From positions 5,167,501 to 5,231,500 of the forward strand of contig NZ_CP110973.1 in the NCBI RefSeq assembly GCF_026248825.1: 64,000 nucleotides of DNA, in the 5' to 3' direction. Origin of the DNA: Larkinella insperata (GTDB lineage Bacteria > Bacteroidota > Bacteroidia > Cytophagales > Spirosomataceae). Numbering within the stretch: the stretch's first letter is position 1; the number at the start of each line of letters is the position of its first letter. The position numbers and the translations under genes are program-made. Of this stretch, positions 33,856 through 42,986 are shown one piece after another. Under the pieces are notes generated by a model. The model did not search any database and was not told the DNA's origin. It worked only from the letters and a program-made list of their open reading frames with translations.

Positions 33856-33885
33856 AAAAAAGGCGGGTTAATATCCCGCCTTTTT
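33856..33885. terminator. Bidirectional terminator between gapA and trmB, overlapping the trmB stop
   Basis: Stem ggcggg/cccgcc (33862-33867 with 33875-33880) flanked by A and T runs, so it can terminate in both directions; the A/T runs extend the stem. The trmB TAA (33868-33870) lies in the loop, and one arm plus the T run encode the last trmB residues KKAGY. Confidence 0.88.
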
Positions 33886-34530
33886 GCATTTTAAGTATTT
33901 TATCGAAAATCCCTTTCGGGTGAAGATCTCTTCGTATTTTGTTTTAATGCCCAGATGCAAATGATTCATGTCTGAGCGATACAGATCGTGGGTCGTGATC
34001 AAATCGTTGAATCCGTTGGCAGGCAGCGTCTGAACACTAAAATCAAAAAAGTCATCATGATCGGTCTTCAGGTGCAGAATCCCTTCATGGGTAAGTATTT
34101 CCCGGTACAACGCCAGATAACGCGGATCGGTCAGTCGGTTTTTTACCTGACTGATTCGAGGCTGGGGATCCGGAAAGGTAATCCAGATTTCATTAACCTC
34201 CTCTTTGCCAAAAAAATCCAGCAACTTGAACACATCGGTCCGCAGAAAGGCAACATTCGTTAAGCCTTCGTTAAGCGCCTGCTTACTCCCCTGGGCAATC
34301 CGGTCGCCCTTACGATCGATACCGATAAAGTTCAGCTCCGGATAATGACGGGCCAGTCCTACGGTGTATTCCCCCCGGCCGCAGCCAATTTCCAGCACGA
34401 GGGGGTTTGAATTCAGGAAATAGCGATCGCGCCAGTTTCCTTTAATGGTTTCGTAAATCTCTTTACCCGGTTCCAGCACGAGGGGACTTTCCCGGTTATG
34501 CTCAAAGCGGGGCAGTTTCTTTCTACTCAC
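33868..34530 (-). CDS. trmB: tRNA (guanosine(46)-N7)-methyltransferase
   Basis: A 220-residue SAM-dependent enzyme that makes m7G46 in the tRNA variable loop. The SAM motif is LVLEIGCGRGEYTVGLARHY; the family-specific NFIGIDRKGDRI, EIWITFPDPQPR and HLKTDHDDFFDF follow. GTG is the start codon at 34530. The last residues (KKAGY) are encoded by the gapA terminator hairpin. It lies 5 nt downstream of the folC stop, so it is likely the second gene of a folC-trmB pair, with order folC first on the minus strand... the coding order is folC (upstream, 35851) then trmB (downstream). Confidence 0.93.
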   Translation of the reverse strand: MSRKKLPRFEHNRESPLVLEPGKEIYETIKGNWRDRYFLNSNPLVLEIGCGRGEYTVGLARHYPELNFIGIDRKGDRIAQGSKQALNEGLTNVAFLRTDVFKLLDFFGKEEVNEIWITFPDPQPRISQVKNRLTDPRYLALYREILTHEGILHLKTDHDDFFDFSVQTLPANGFNDLITTHDLYRSDMNHLHLGIKTKYEEIFTRKGFSIKYLKCKKAGY

Positions 34531-34534
34531 TTTT

Positions 34535-35851
34535 CTACAATTGATTTAATTCAGCCACAACGTACGTGCTACCGGTCACCAGGATGCAATCCTCCGGTTG
34601 CGCCCGGCTCAGCGCCGTTTCCAGGGCAAGATTTACTTCTTTTACTATTTCACCTACCAAACCGTGTAGCCGAAATTCCTCCGCCAGCACATCAGCGTCC
34701 AGAGCCCGCGGAATATCAGGCTGACAAAAATAATACCGAGCCTCTTTGGGAAACAACCGAATGACGCGCGACAGGTCCTTGTCATTCACAAAGCCCACCA
34801 CCACATGCAACTGCTGGTAGGTAACCGTCTGTAAGGATTCCATGACATTCCGGATCCCCGGTTCGTTATGCCCCGTATCACAGATGACCGTCGGATTCCG
34901 CTGCAAAAATTGCCAGCGTCCTTTCAAACCCGTCAGTCCAACCACATTGGCCAAGCCGTCCTCCACGGCATCAGGGGAAATGCGAAGTTTCTCAAAGGAA
35001 GAACCAGAGTGAGAATATAAACCCGTAAGCACGTTCAGAACGCCCAAAACGCCGGCAATATTCTTTAACTGGTAAGTACCCAGTAAACCCAATGTCAAAG
35101 CAAGACTATTTTCAGTAAGCGTCTCAACAGATATCTCCCGCCCTTTCTCGCTGACGCCAAAATTATTCACCACGAATAAATCAGAACCAAACAAAAGCTG
35201 GCTTCCACACTCCTCCGCCCGCTTCCGAAATACGGCCTGCGTCTCGGGATCGTATTCGCTGACAACGACCGGCACACCGGGCTTGATGATTCCGGCTTTT
35301 TCAAACGCTATTTGCTCCAGGCTATCGCCCAGAATATCGCTATGGTCCCAGCCAATGTTGGTGATGAGCGAGACAAGCGGGGTAATGATGTTGGTGGAAT
35401 CAAGACGCCCCCCGAGACCTACCTCTACAACGGCGATATCGACGTTCTGACGGGCGAAGTAGTCAAAAGCCATACCAACGGTTACTTCAAAGAAAGAAGG
35501 CTTTAAATCCTCGATAAACGCCCGGTGCTGAACCACAAAGTCCGCTACCTCCTCCTCGGGCACGGGAAAGCCGTCAATCCGGATTCGCTCCGTGAAGGAT
35601 TTGAGGTGGGGCGAGGTATACAGCCCCGTCTTGTAGCCAGCCGACTGGAGCACGGCCGCCAGCATGTGCGAAGAGCTTCCCTTACCGTTGGTACCCGCAA
35701 TGTGGATACTCCGAAATTTCTCCTGAGGATTTCCTAAATAATCGCAGAGTTTGATAACGTTATCGAGACCCGGTTTAATAGCCTTCGCTCCCACCCGGTG
35801 AAAAACCGGCAACTGCGCGTACAAATAATCAATGGCTTCCGAATACGTCAT
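34535..35851 (-). CDS. folC: Bifunctional folylpolyglutamate synthase/dihydrofolate synthase
   Basis: A 438-residue Mur-ligase-family enzyme that adds glutamate to dihydropteroate or to reduced folates using ATP. The P-loop is HIAGTNGKGSSSHMLAAVLQ-like (GTNGKGSSSH), followed by YTSPHLKSFTERIRIDG (the family motif), VEVGLGGRLDSTNI and TNIGWDHSDILGDSLEQIA; the C-terminal domain has VICDTGHNEPGI. Cytoplasmic. It starts 6 nt after the stop of the TonB-like gene on the same strand, suggesting a TonB-folC-trmB transcript. Confidence 0.95.
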   Translation of the reverse strand: MTYSEAIDYLYAQLPVFHRVGAKAIKPGLDNVIKLCDYLGNPQEKFRSIHIAGTNGKGSSSHMLAAVLQSAGYKTGLYTSPHLKSFTERIRIDGFPVPEEEVADFVVQHRAFIEDLKPSFFEVTVGMAFDYFARQNVDIAVVEVGLGGRLDSTNIITPLVSLITNIGWDHSDILGDSLEQIAFEKAGIIKPGVPVVVSEYDPETQAVFRKRAEECGSQLLFGSDLFVVNNFGVSEKGREISVETLTENSLALTLGLLGTYQLKNIAGVLGVLNVLTGLYSHSGSSFEKLRISPDAVEDGLANVVGLTGLKGRWQFLQRNPTVICDTGHNEPGIRNVMESLQTVTYQQLHVVVGFVNDKDLSRVIRLFPKEARYYFCQPDIPRALDADVLAEEFRLHGLVGEIVKEVNLALETALSRAQPEDCILVTGSTYVVAELNQL

Positions 35852-35857
35852 TCGGTA

Positions 35858-36793
35858 CTAGTTTGAGCGGATATTAATGGTGTAGGTACCCGTTGAAATC
35901 GGCGGAGCGGCTGAGCCTTTGGCCACCAGCTGCAACTTGTACACCTGTTGTTTATAAAATTCGGTAACGGTCGGACTCAACCGGGTTTCTTTTACCCGTA
36001 CGTAAGTTACATCGCCTTTATCGTCTACTTTAATTTCGAAAACGATTTTGCCGCTCTCGCCGGAATTATCCTGCGCAATCCGGGTGCTCGCCAGTCGCCA
36101 GCCCGCCATGTTCAGCGAAACGCCCGAGCCACTACCACCCGGGGTACCGTAAAACTGCTTGGCGTTAATATTTCCGTCGGGGTTTCCTTTGTCGCCTACA
36201 CCCGAAGCATCATCTCCGTTGTTATTGCCTCCTTCGCCGGATGCTTTTCCCACGGTACCGTTCGAGCCACCCGAGCTCGAGCGTTTGTAGAGGGCATTGG
36301 CATCCACCTTCTTGGGTTCGGCCACCGGCTCGGCCTTCGGAGGGGCCGGCGTCGGTTTGGGCGTCGTGGAGGTTACTTTCTTCGGCTCGGCTTTTTCGGG
36401 AACCGTCACTGGACTCTCAAGCTTGCTGGCAATATCGGGTTTCTCAGTGACAACTTTGTCGGGCTTGGCATCAACAATCTTCGGAACCGGCGAGGTCGGT
36501 GTTTTTTCCACCCGCGAAGTGGTTGTCACCTTCGGATTGGGCCGGTCTTCTTCTTTCTTGACATCTTCCGTGTTTTTGGAGTCGCTGGCCTTGTTGTAGG
36601 TTTGAATCGACCCGCTGCCAATCAGGTCCGTCCCAAAGTTCACGTCCACGTACTGAATCGGCGGGGGCTCAGGAACCGATTGCCACAATCGGATATACAG
36701 CAGCAGAAAGAACAGCAGGGCACACACAGCGAACGAGCCGGCCAGCGCCGTAACCCGGTATTCATTCTCATTATCCAGCAACACGCGACTCAT
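35858..36793 (-). CDS. TonB-like energy-transducer family protein
   Basis: A 311-residue protein with one N-terminal membrane helix (VTALAGSFAVCALLFFLLLY, residues about 15-36), a long Pro/Lys/Thr/Glu-rich periplasmic stretch (about 60-170), a Gly/Asn-rich segment (about 175-215) and a C-terminal domain of 90 residues (GWRLASTRIAQDNSGESGKI to INIRSN) resembling the TonB/TolA C-terminal fold. It probably couples inner-membrane energy (ExbB-ExbD, not encoded here) to outer-membrane receptors. Position just before folC and after the envelope genes favours co-regulation with them, although a terminator lies at 36895-36920. Confidence 0.8.
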   Translation of the reverse strand: MSRVLLDNENEYRVTALAGSFAVCALLFFLLLYIRLWQSVPEPPPIQYVDVNFGTDLIGSGSIQTYNKASDSKNTEDVKKEEDRPNPKVTTTSRVEKTPTSPVPKIVDAKPDKVVTEKPDIASKLESPVTVPEKAEPKKVTSTTPKPTPAPPKAEPVAEPKKVDANALYKRSSSGGSNGTVGKASGEGGNNNGDDASGVGDKGNPDGNINAKQFYGTPGGSGSGVSLNMAGWRLASTRIAQDNSGESGKIVFEIKVDDKGDVTYVRVKETRLSPTVTEFYKQQVYKLQLVAKGSAAPPISTGTYTINIRSN

Positions 36794-36894
36794 GGTTCAG
36801 AAGTTTAGCCAATTAACGGAAAAACCGGTGGACAGTATTGTTCTCCTGCCGGCAAAATTAAAACGATTTCACGAATAGTTCGGTTCACCAACGC

Positions 36895-36920
36895 AAAAAG
36901 GCAGCTACTGGCTGCCTTTT
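36895..36920 (-). terminator. Terminator after the SPOR-domain gene
   Basis: Perfect 10-bp stem (36896-36905 aaaaggcagc with 36911-36920 gctgcctttt), 5-nt loop, T run on the minus strand. It separates the SPOR gene from the TonB-like gene. Confidence 0.85.
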
Positions 36921-36950
36921 CACTATCATTTGCCTTTCCAAAAAGGCGAC

Positions 36951-38054
36951 TTATTCCACTTTATGAACCCAGGCGCGTGCCCCCGAGACTTTGCTCACCT
37001 GATCAATGGCCTGCAGAATCTCGTTTTTGTCCGGCGAACCCAGCGCAGCCACTTTGACGAGTTCCTTTGCTTTGCGGGGCGGCAGGATATAGGCGGTTTC
37101 GAAACCACGGCGGTGCAACTGGCGCACCAGCTTCCGGGCATTGCCCCGGCTGGCGAAGCTGCCCGCAATTGCCAGGTAATAAACCGGCGACTTTTTCGGC
37201 TCTACCAGAACCGAGGTCGATACCGGTACAATGGGTGCCGTATGCTTTTCAACCAACGATGCTGTGACGGCTTCAGCCACCGGAAGCGTCGGTTCAGCCA
37301 CCGGCTCGGCGGAAGGTGTTTCCGCCAACGGGATTATATCGGTTTTTACTGCTTGGGGCTTGATCTCCTCCTGCTTATCGCCCCGGAATAGTTCGAACGG
37401 GTTCAAACTACTAACCAGCTGCGAGGAAGATTGATTCACGGTGACGATGCCCAGCGTACAGACCAGAAGCACCGCAGCCGCCCAGGCCAGATACTGGCGA
37501 CGGCTATGGGTACCGGGCAGTTCAACAACGCCATCGGCGGGCACTTCTTCGGCTTCCACGGCAATCGGCGCTTCTTTCGGCATTGGAATAACCGCAACCG
37601 GTGTCACCGCTTCCTGCTCCGCCGGGCTGTTTACCAACCGGGCCGCGACGGGTTGAAAACCGTACGATTCTCCCTGGAAGTTGTGCCGGATTTCGGGATC
37701 AAACTGGAGCTTACCTTCCTCATTTTCCGAGAATAAACCCAGCCCTTCTATCGCAAAGATTTGCTGCTGCCGGACCTGCTGCTTCAACTGGTCTACAAAG
37801 TGGCGGATAACCGGAACCACCTCATCGCGGCTGCAGCCTTCGTGCAACATCATGTAGTTGATCAGCAAACCATCGTCCAGCCGTAGCGCTTCGTTGAAGG
37901 CAATCTTTTTGCGGGGCGGCATGTATAATCCGGTATTCTCCACATACATAGCCGGAATATAGTGCAAAATGAAGCCCCCCAGTTCCGGAACAACGATGCA
38001 ATCGTACTGAAAAAGCAGTTTTTTGATATAATCCGAGACAGGTACCATGGACAT
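36951..38054 (-). CDS. HU-CCDC81 and SPOR domain membrane protein
   Basis: A 367-residue protein in three parts. Residues 1-145 contain two HU-CCDC81_bac-type domains (PF18174/PF18175), starting DYIKKLLFQYDCIVVPELGG and then KKIAFNEALRLDDGLLINYM. One membrane helix follows at about 187-205 (YLAWAAAVLLVCTLGIVTV). After a Pro/Glu-rich linker the C-terminal 75 residues form a SPOR domain (YYLAIAGSFASRGNARKLVR), which binds denuded peptidoglycan at division sites. The predicted topology puts the HU-like domains in the cytoplasm and SPOR in the periplasm. Published analysis of this HU clade suggested a link between DNA or cytoplasmic partners and the cell wall. Confidence 0.87.
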   Translation of the reverse strand: MSMVPVSDYIKKLLFQYDCIVVPELGGFILHYIPAMYVENTGLYMPPRKKIAFNEALRLDDGLLINYMMLHEGCSRDEVVPVIRHFVDQLKQQVRQQQIFAIEGLGLFSENEEGKLQFDPEIRHNFQGESYGFQPVAARLVNSPAEQEAVTPVAVIPMPKEAPIAVEAEEVPADGVVELPGTHSRRQYLAWAAAVLLVCTLGIVTVNQSSSQLVSSLNPFELFRGDKQEEIKPQAVKTDIIPLAETPSAEPVAEPTLPVAEAVTASLVEKHTAPIVPVSTSVLVEPKKSPVYYLAIAGSFASRGNARKLVRQLHRRGFETAYILPPRKAKELVKVAALGSPDKNEILQAIDQVSKVSGARAWVHKVE

Positions 38055-38069
38055 TTCGGTTATGCAGTG

Positions 38070-39773
38070 TCAGAAGCTGTACGACAATCCTCCGAGAAAG
38101 TTAAGTCCTTGTTGCGGATAATACAAATAGCGCTGATAATTACGGCCTATAATGTTATTCAACGAAACAAAAGCTGAAACCTGTTTGCCTAAAAAATAGT
38201 CAATTTTCAGGTTCACATCCCAGATCGGTTGCAGGGTGACTATCTGATTGGTAACGAAATTTTTTCCCTGCATTCCCTGATAATGGTACAAATCAGCCGT
38301 GATGAATAATTTTTTGTTCACAATAAACGAGTTCGACCACGACCCCGACAGGGTCGGCCGGTGCCAGGCGGCTTCCATCCGACTCAGGGTGTAATCGTAA
38401 AAATCAGCCCGCAGGGTCGAGCGGAAAACTTCTTTGTAGGTGTAGCCAATCTGTCCCGTTACGGTCAGCACATGGGTGCGGTTGCCATCGTACACCACAA
38501 AGAATCTGGAAGTGTCCGGCCAGGTGTTGTTAAACCCGTAGAAGTTGCGATACCGGGCGTACGAAACTTTGCCCTCGTAGGAAATGCCGCTGCCCAATTC
38601 TCCTTTGCTCCCGGCGTACAAATCCCAGGTCTTCTCGGTATTGGCCAGCGTCACCTGCGGAGCCAGCCAGCGGTTTTCACTCAGAAATGTCCGCAAAGTG
38701 TTCCGGTTGATGTCGCCGTCGACGCCCGCAAAAAAGTGAATATTCCCAGTTGGAACCACATCCAGGTCAACAACCGGAAAAGCGCGCGTGCGGTTGACAT
38801 TCAAGCGCTTATCGGTTTCGCTAACAGCGTTAACCCCGAATGTTGCCGTCAGAAACGAATTAGAATATTTAAAGGTTGGCTTCACCCGGAACAAATTCCG
38901 GTTGTCCACCGGTCCATCAGACCGCTGCGTGATGTAAGCGTCAGCCGCCAGCAGGGCCACGAAGTTATCCGAAATGCCCACGGAAGCTTTCAGGTTGGTG
39001 CCCCAGTCCAATTCGGTAGCCTCGTAGTTATCGGCCAGATTCGTGACGCCGGTTTTCAGTGAATAGTCAATGTTTTTATCGGGGTCCACGTTTTCAATCC
39101 CAATGCGGAACTGGGTCGTCGTCAGTTTCTGGCGAATGGTTTGCCGATCAATCTCCTGCGGACGGCGGTAGCCGTAGAAGTAAAACGCTTCGCGGTCGTA
39201 ACCCAAATTAGCCGAAAGCTTGAAGGCGTCGGTCTGGTAGTTACCGTTCAGCTTAATCCGGTTTTCGCTCGTGGCCGAGTTCTTGCCATCCACCGGGCCG
39301 ATCGACGACGACAGGTGTTTAAACGACCCGTCAACCGAAACGTTGTCCAGCACCTGCCCGCTGCCGAAGGCTTCCCCATAAAACGAACCATAATTACCCG
39401 CCCCGGCCTTCACGTAGTTGTTGAACAGGTTCTGCTGCTCGGCCTGGGCAGCCGGCAGCGGTAAGGCCGTCGGCGACAGTTTCGGGTCACCCACCGACAG
39501 AGGCCGGTCGTTGAATTCGTACGTCAGCTTGCGCTGGCCGGTCGACGGTTTGATGGACGGTATTTTATTGAAAAGCCGGTTGGCCGGGGGCATTTCAATT
39601 TTCCGATTCTTCTCAATGGTAATTTCCTGGTTATCGATCTCGCCTTCGCGCACGGGCGGGGCCGTCGGACGCTGGGGTTGTTGGGCCCACGCGTTTACCG
39701 TGCCAAGCAACAGACTCCCCGTGACTACAGTAATCAAGGCGAGGTGATCGATGGAGGGTTTTGATAAGAACAT
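38070..39773 (-). CDS. Outer-membrane beta-barrel protein, TonB-receptor-like without plug
   Basis: A 567-residue exported protein with a signal peptide ending in VNAWAQQ. Residues 30-110 are Pro-rich and unstructured-looking (QQPQRPTAPPVREGEIDN), containing no recognisable plug domain. From about residue 118 (FNNYVKAGAGNYGSFYGEAF) to the end the sequence alternates as barrel strands and ends GLNFLGGLSYSF, a good BamA-recognised terminus. Near the end FLGKQVSAFVSLNNIIGRNYQRY resembles TonB-dependent receptor barrels. Lying between a large TPR gene and the HU/SPOR gene, it is probably their outer-membrane partner. Specific role unknown. Confidence 0.78.
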   Translation of the reverse strand: MFLSKPSIDHLALITVVTGSLLLGTVNAWAQQPQRPTAPPVREGEIDNQEITIEKNRKIEMPPANRLFNKIPSIKPSTGQRKLTYEFNDRPLSVGDPKLSPTALPLPAAQAEQQNLFNNYVKAGAGNYGSFYGEAFGSGQVLDNVSVDGSFKHLSSSIGPVDGKNSATSENRIKLNGNYQTDAFKLSANLGYDREAFYFYGYRRPQEIDRQTIRQKLTTTQFRIGIENVDPDKNIDYSLKTGVTNLADNYEATELDWGTNLKASVGISDNFVALLAADAYITQRSDGPVDNRNLFRVKPTFKYSNSFLTATFGVNAVSETDKRLNVNRTRAFPVVDLDVVPTGNIHFFAGVDGDINRNTLRTFLSENRWLAPQVTLANTEKTWDLYAGSKGELGSGISYEGKVSYARYRNFYGFNNTWPDTSRFFVVYDGNRTHVLTVTGQIGYTYKEVFRSTLRADFYDYTLSRMEAAWHRPTLSGSWSNSFIVNKKLFITADLYHYQGMQGKNFVTNQIVTLQPIWDVNLKIDYFLGKQVSAFVSLNNIIGRNYQRYLYYPQQGLNFLGGLSYSF

Positions 39774-39844
39774 GCAGTTATTCGGGTTGAACCGGTGCGA
39801 TTCGAATAAAAGTTAGTTGAACAAGATGATAAACCAATCCGTGA

Positions 39845-42800
39845 TTAGTTCTTGTTGTCAATAGCCGCCAGCTTTTGTTTGGCTTCGTTGACGATCTCCT
39901 GATTTTCCGCGTTTTCGATAATGGAATTCAGAACGGCCTTCGCCTGAGCAATTTCGTTCTGGGCCACGTTGTTGTCGGCCACCAGGATGAATCCTTTGCC
40001 TTTCCAGTATTCGTGGTCGGCAAAATCGGAGTTAAACCTCAGCAGCACGTCAATGGATTCCTTGTACTTCTTGGTCCGGTATAAAATTTCCGCAATCCAG
40101 TAGTTGGCCTCTGCGCCTTGTTCGTCTTTCGCCAGGGCAATCGTTTTTTCGAACTCCGTCGTTGCCTGCTTGTAATCGCCTTTCGCGTAGGCCACTTTAC
40201 CCAGCGCCAGCTGCGCCCGGTTTTGCGCCCCCGGCACCACGTTACCCATCGACAGCGCTTCCCGCGCCAGCACCTGGGTCGAATCGTAGTTGCCCGTCGC
40301 GTAATACGTATCCATCAAACCCAGCACCGCCTGCGACTGCTCGTTCTTGCTTTTCGACTGCGCCAACACCGTACGGTAGTTCCGAACCGCGCGCGGGTAG
40401 TTTTTCTGCTGCCGTTCAATATCGGCCGCCCGGGAAGCCGCCCGCGTCACAAACTCGGACTTGTTATCGCCAATTACGGTATAGTAGTACTTGAGCGCGT
40501 TGGTCAGGTCGTTGGTGCGGTAATAGGAATCGGCCAGGTAAAACCGGGCTTCGTGGATCAGCGGGCTGCTCGGATTATCATCGATAAACTGCTGCAGCGT
40601 CGTGATAGCCTGTTGATATTTCTCGTTGAAATATAGCCCTTTGGCATTCTCGAACTCAACCTTTTGTAGATCCGTACTGCCGGGGTTGTTTTTCTTGTAC
40701 GACGAAAGCGTACTGCTAAACTCATCGGCCCGGCCCGCATCGCTCAGGGCGTTTTGCAAACCCAGCAGGGCACCCGAAGCCGACGGGCTACCGCCGTACT
40801 GGTCCAAAATCCGCCGGTAATCCTGGATGGCGGGTTCGTATACCTGCAGGTTGGTGCTGGCCGTGGCCCGCTTGAGCAGAGCCGCCGGAATGAGGTAGCT
40901 TTTAGGTTTGTCGTTAATCAACCGGCTGAAGCCGCGAATCGAAGCCTGGTAGGCACCCTTCTCGAAATCGACGTTGGCCATCTGGAACAGGGCGTCATCG
41001 GCATACCGGGAGTTCGGAAACTGGCTCAGCACTTTTTCAAACTGCGCTTTGGCTTCCGTATCCCGCTCCATGAACGCCAGAATCATTCCCTTCTGGTAAG
41101 CCGCGTAATCGCGGTCGATGCGGCCCTGGGCAATGGCGTTATCGTAATACCGCATGGCCTCGTTGTAATTCTTGGTTGCAAAGTAGCTATCCGCCACCCG
41201 AACCGTCGCATCTTCCAGCGCCTGCTTATCCGACGTTCCGGATTTGGCGATAAAATCCCGGAAGTAGGTGATGGCCTGCGCGTAATTTTTCTTGTTGTAA
41301 GCCGCGTACCCCAGCGCATAGAGGCTTTTACCCTGCAATTCGGCGTTCGCGGCTCCGTTGCGGGTTACCTGCTGGTAAAGCGGAATCGCGTCGTCGTAAT
41401 TGCGCTGGGCCGAGAAGGTTTCGGCTTTCCAGAAAAGTGCGCTGTTTTTGAGGTCAGCGTCGACGGGGTATTTCAGGGATTTGTCGAAATTGGCCAGCGC
41501 CTGCTCATACCGTTCGGCGTTAAAATCGTTTACCGCCTGGTTATACGTGATCCGCTGGTAAGACGCATTGATGCGCGGAGTCCGCCGTCGGAGTCCCTCA
41601 ATGTAGGCAATGGCCGCGCCGTAATTATTGGAAGAGAAATACGCTTCGCTGAGCAGCTCGTTTGATTCGTTTTCAAATTTGCTGTCCGGGTAGCGTTTCA
41701 GAAAATCGGTGAACTCCTTGACGGCATCGCCCCCGTTGTTCAGGTCGAGCTGGAGTTTGGCGTGGTTAAACGCCGATTCTTCCTGAATCGCTTTGTTGAA
41801 GGCCAGCCGGGCCGACTGATCGAATGCGTTCAGGGCGAAATTTGCGTTCCCGGTTTGCAGGTAGCTAATGCCCATCCGGTACGCCGAATACTGCGCCAGG
41901 GTATCTTTTCCGGCGGCCACATTTTTGAGGGTTGCAATCGCCCCCTGGTAATCCCCGGTTTTGAACAGGGCATCTCCGTAGCGGAACTGAACGGCGGGCG
42001 GAACACTACGGCCTTTGGTGTTGCTGTACTGCTTATAATACGGGATTGCCTTGGCGTAATCACCTTTTTTATAGAATACCTCCGCCGTAAACAGCGCGAC
42101 TTCCGTCAGTTGCGCGGCATTTCCCCGATTGCGTTGCAGCAGGGGTTGCGCGTACGCCAGCAGATCATCGTACCGACCCGCCTTGTACATCGACTGCACA
42201 ATCCAGTTCGGCACCTCGTTCTGGTACGTCGGGTTTTTCTCAATCCGGCGGAAGTCGCCGATGGCTTCCTGGTAGTTGCCCTGCCGGAAATTAATGACTC
42301 CGGCGTAATACGAAGCCGCCGGAGCCTGCTCCAGCCCCGGGTCCTGCTTGATCTGGTTCAGCAGGGGGAGCGCCTGCCGCAAATCCTGCTTGGAGTAATA
42401 GGCCATCGCCAGCAGGTATTTGCTCTCGGCCTGTCCGTACGCGTTCTGGTTGTTGCGGATGGCTTTTTCCAGAAACGTGATGGCGCGGTCGTAGTCGCCC
42501 TTGTCGAAATAATACCGGCCCAGATCACCGTACAACAGCCCGGCTTTGGGGTGTTCGCGGTGGTTCTTCACAAACCGGTCCACCTGCACCTCCGCTTCCG
42601 GAATATCCAGGTAGAGTCCCGTCAGGGCGATGTAGTATTCGGCCGATACGGCGTTTTGGTCACTGATGTTGGTGATGGGCTTTTTGCGCTCCAGGTATTG
42701 CATGAATTCCTGACGGGCAGCCGCATAATTATTTTTCTCAAACCACTCCAGTCCATTGCGGTACAGGGCATCGGGTTCGGTATAACTAAGGGTTCTTTGG

Positions 42801-42880
42801 GCTGATACCGGGATTGATAACACCGAGCAGGTTACTAAAACCGATAATTGGAATGCCTTTCCAAACGGGTTCGGACGCAT
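39845..42880 (-). CDS. Large exported tetratricopeptide-repeat protein
   Basis: A 1011-residue protein with a signal peptide (VLVTCSVLSIPVSAQR). Almost the whole length is built of TPR units, about 20 to 25 of them, e.g. YYFDKGDYDRAITFLEKAIR, YYAGVINFRQGNYQEAIGDF, YALGYAAYNKKNYAQAITYF and ADSYYRTNDLTNALKYYYTV. It would form a long superhelix in the periplasm and act as a binding scaffold, probably for the barrel protein encoded 71 nt downstream. Similar large TPR proteins occur widely in Bacteroidota. No enzymatic motif. It is divergent from the M61 peptidase gene. Confidence 0.85.
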   Translation of the reverse strand: MRPNPFGKAFQLSVLVTCSVLSIPVSAQRTLSYTEPDALYRNGLEWFEKNNYAAARQEFMQYLERKKPITNISDQNAVSAEYYIALTGLYLDIPEAEVQVDRFVKNHREHPKAGLLYGDLGRYYFDKGDYDRAITFLEKAIRNNQNAYGQAESKYLLAMAYYSKQDLRQALPLLNQIKQDPGLEQAPAASYYAGVINFRQGNYQEAIGDFRRIEKNPTYQNEVPNWIVQSMYKAGRYDDLLAYAQPLLQRNRGNAAQLTEVALFTAEVFYKKGDYAKAIPYYKQYSNTKGRSVPPAVQFRYGDALFKTGDYQGAIATLKNVAAGKDTLAQYSAYRMGISYLQTGNANFALNAFDQSARLAFNKAIQEESAFNHAKLQLDLNNGGDAVKEFTDFLKRYPDSKFENESNELLSEAYFSSNNYGAAIAYIEGLRRRTPRINASYQRITYNQAVNDFNAERYEQALANFDKSLKYPVDADLKNSALFWKAETFSAQRNYDDAIPLYQQVTRNGAANAELQGKSLYALGYAAYNKKNYAQAITYFRDFIAKSGTSDKQALEDATVRVADSYFATKNYNEAMRYYDNAIAQGRIDRDYAAYQKGMILAFMERDTEAKAQFEKVLSQFPNSRYADDALFQMANVDFEKGAYQASIRGFSRLINDKPKSYLIPAALLKRATASTNLQVYEPAIQDYRRILDQYGGSPSASGALLGLQNALSDAGRADEFSSTLSSYKKNNPGSTDLQKVEFENAKGLYFNEKYQQAITTLQQFIDDNPSSPLIHEARFYLADSYYRTNDLTNALKYYYTVIGDNKSEFVTRAASRAADIERQQKNYPRAVRNYRTVLAQSKSKNEQSQAVLGLMDTYYATGNYDSTQVLAREALSMGNVVPGAQNRAQLALGKVAYAKGDYKQATTEFEKTIALAKDEQGAEANYWIAEILYRTKKYKESIDVLLRFNSDFADHEYWKGKGFILVADNNVAQNEIAQAKAVLNSIIENAENQEIVNEAKQKLAAIDNKN

Positions 42881-42986
42881 ACGTTGGGGTTAAACAGATT
42901 TTATTTATCGTGGTTTCGTTAATACTTTTGGAAGTCGTAAGAACGGGTTTCCACCATCTGAAAACGAAAGTACACGCATTTTCCGT

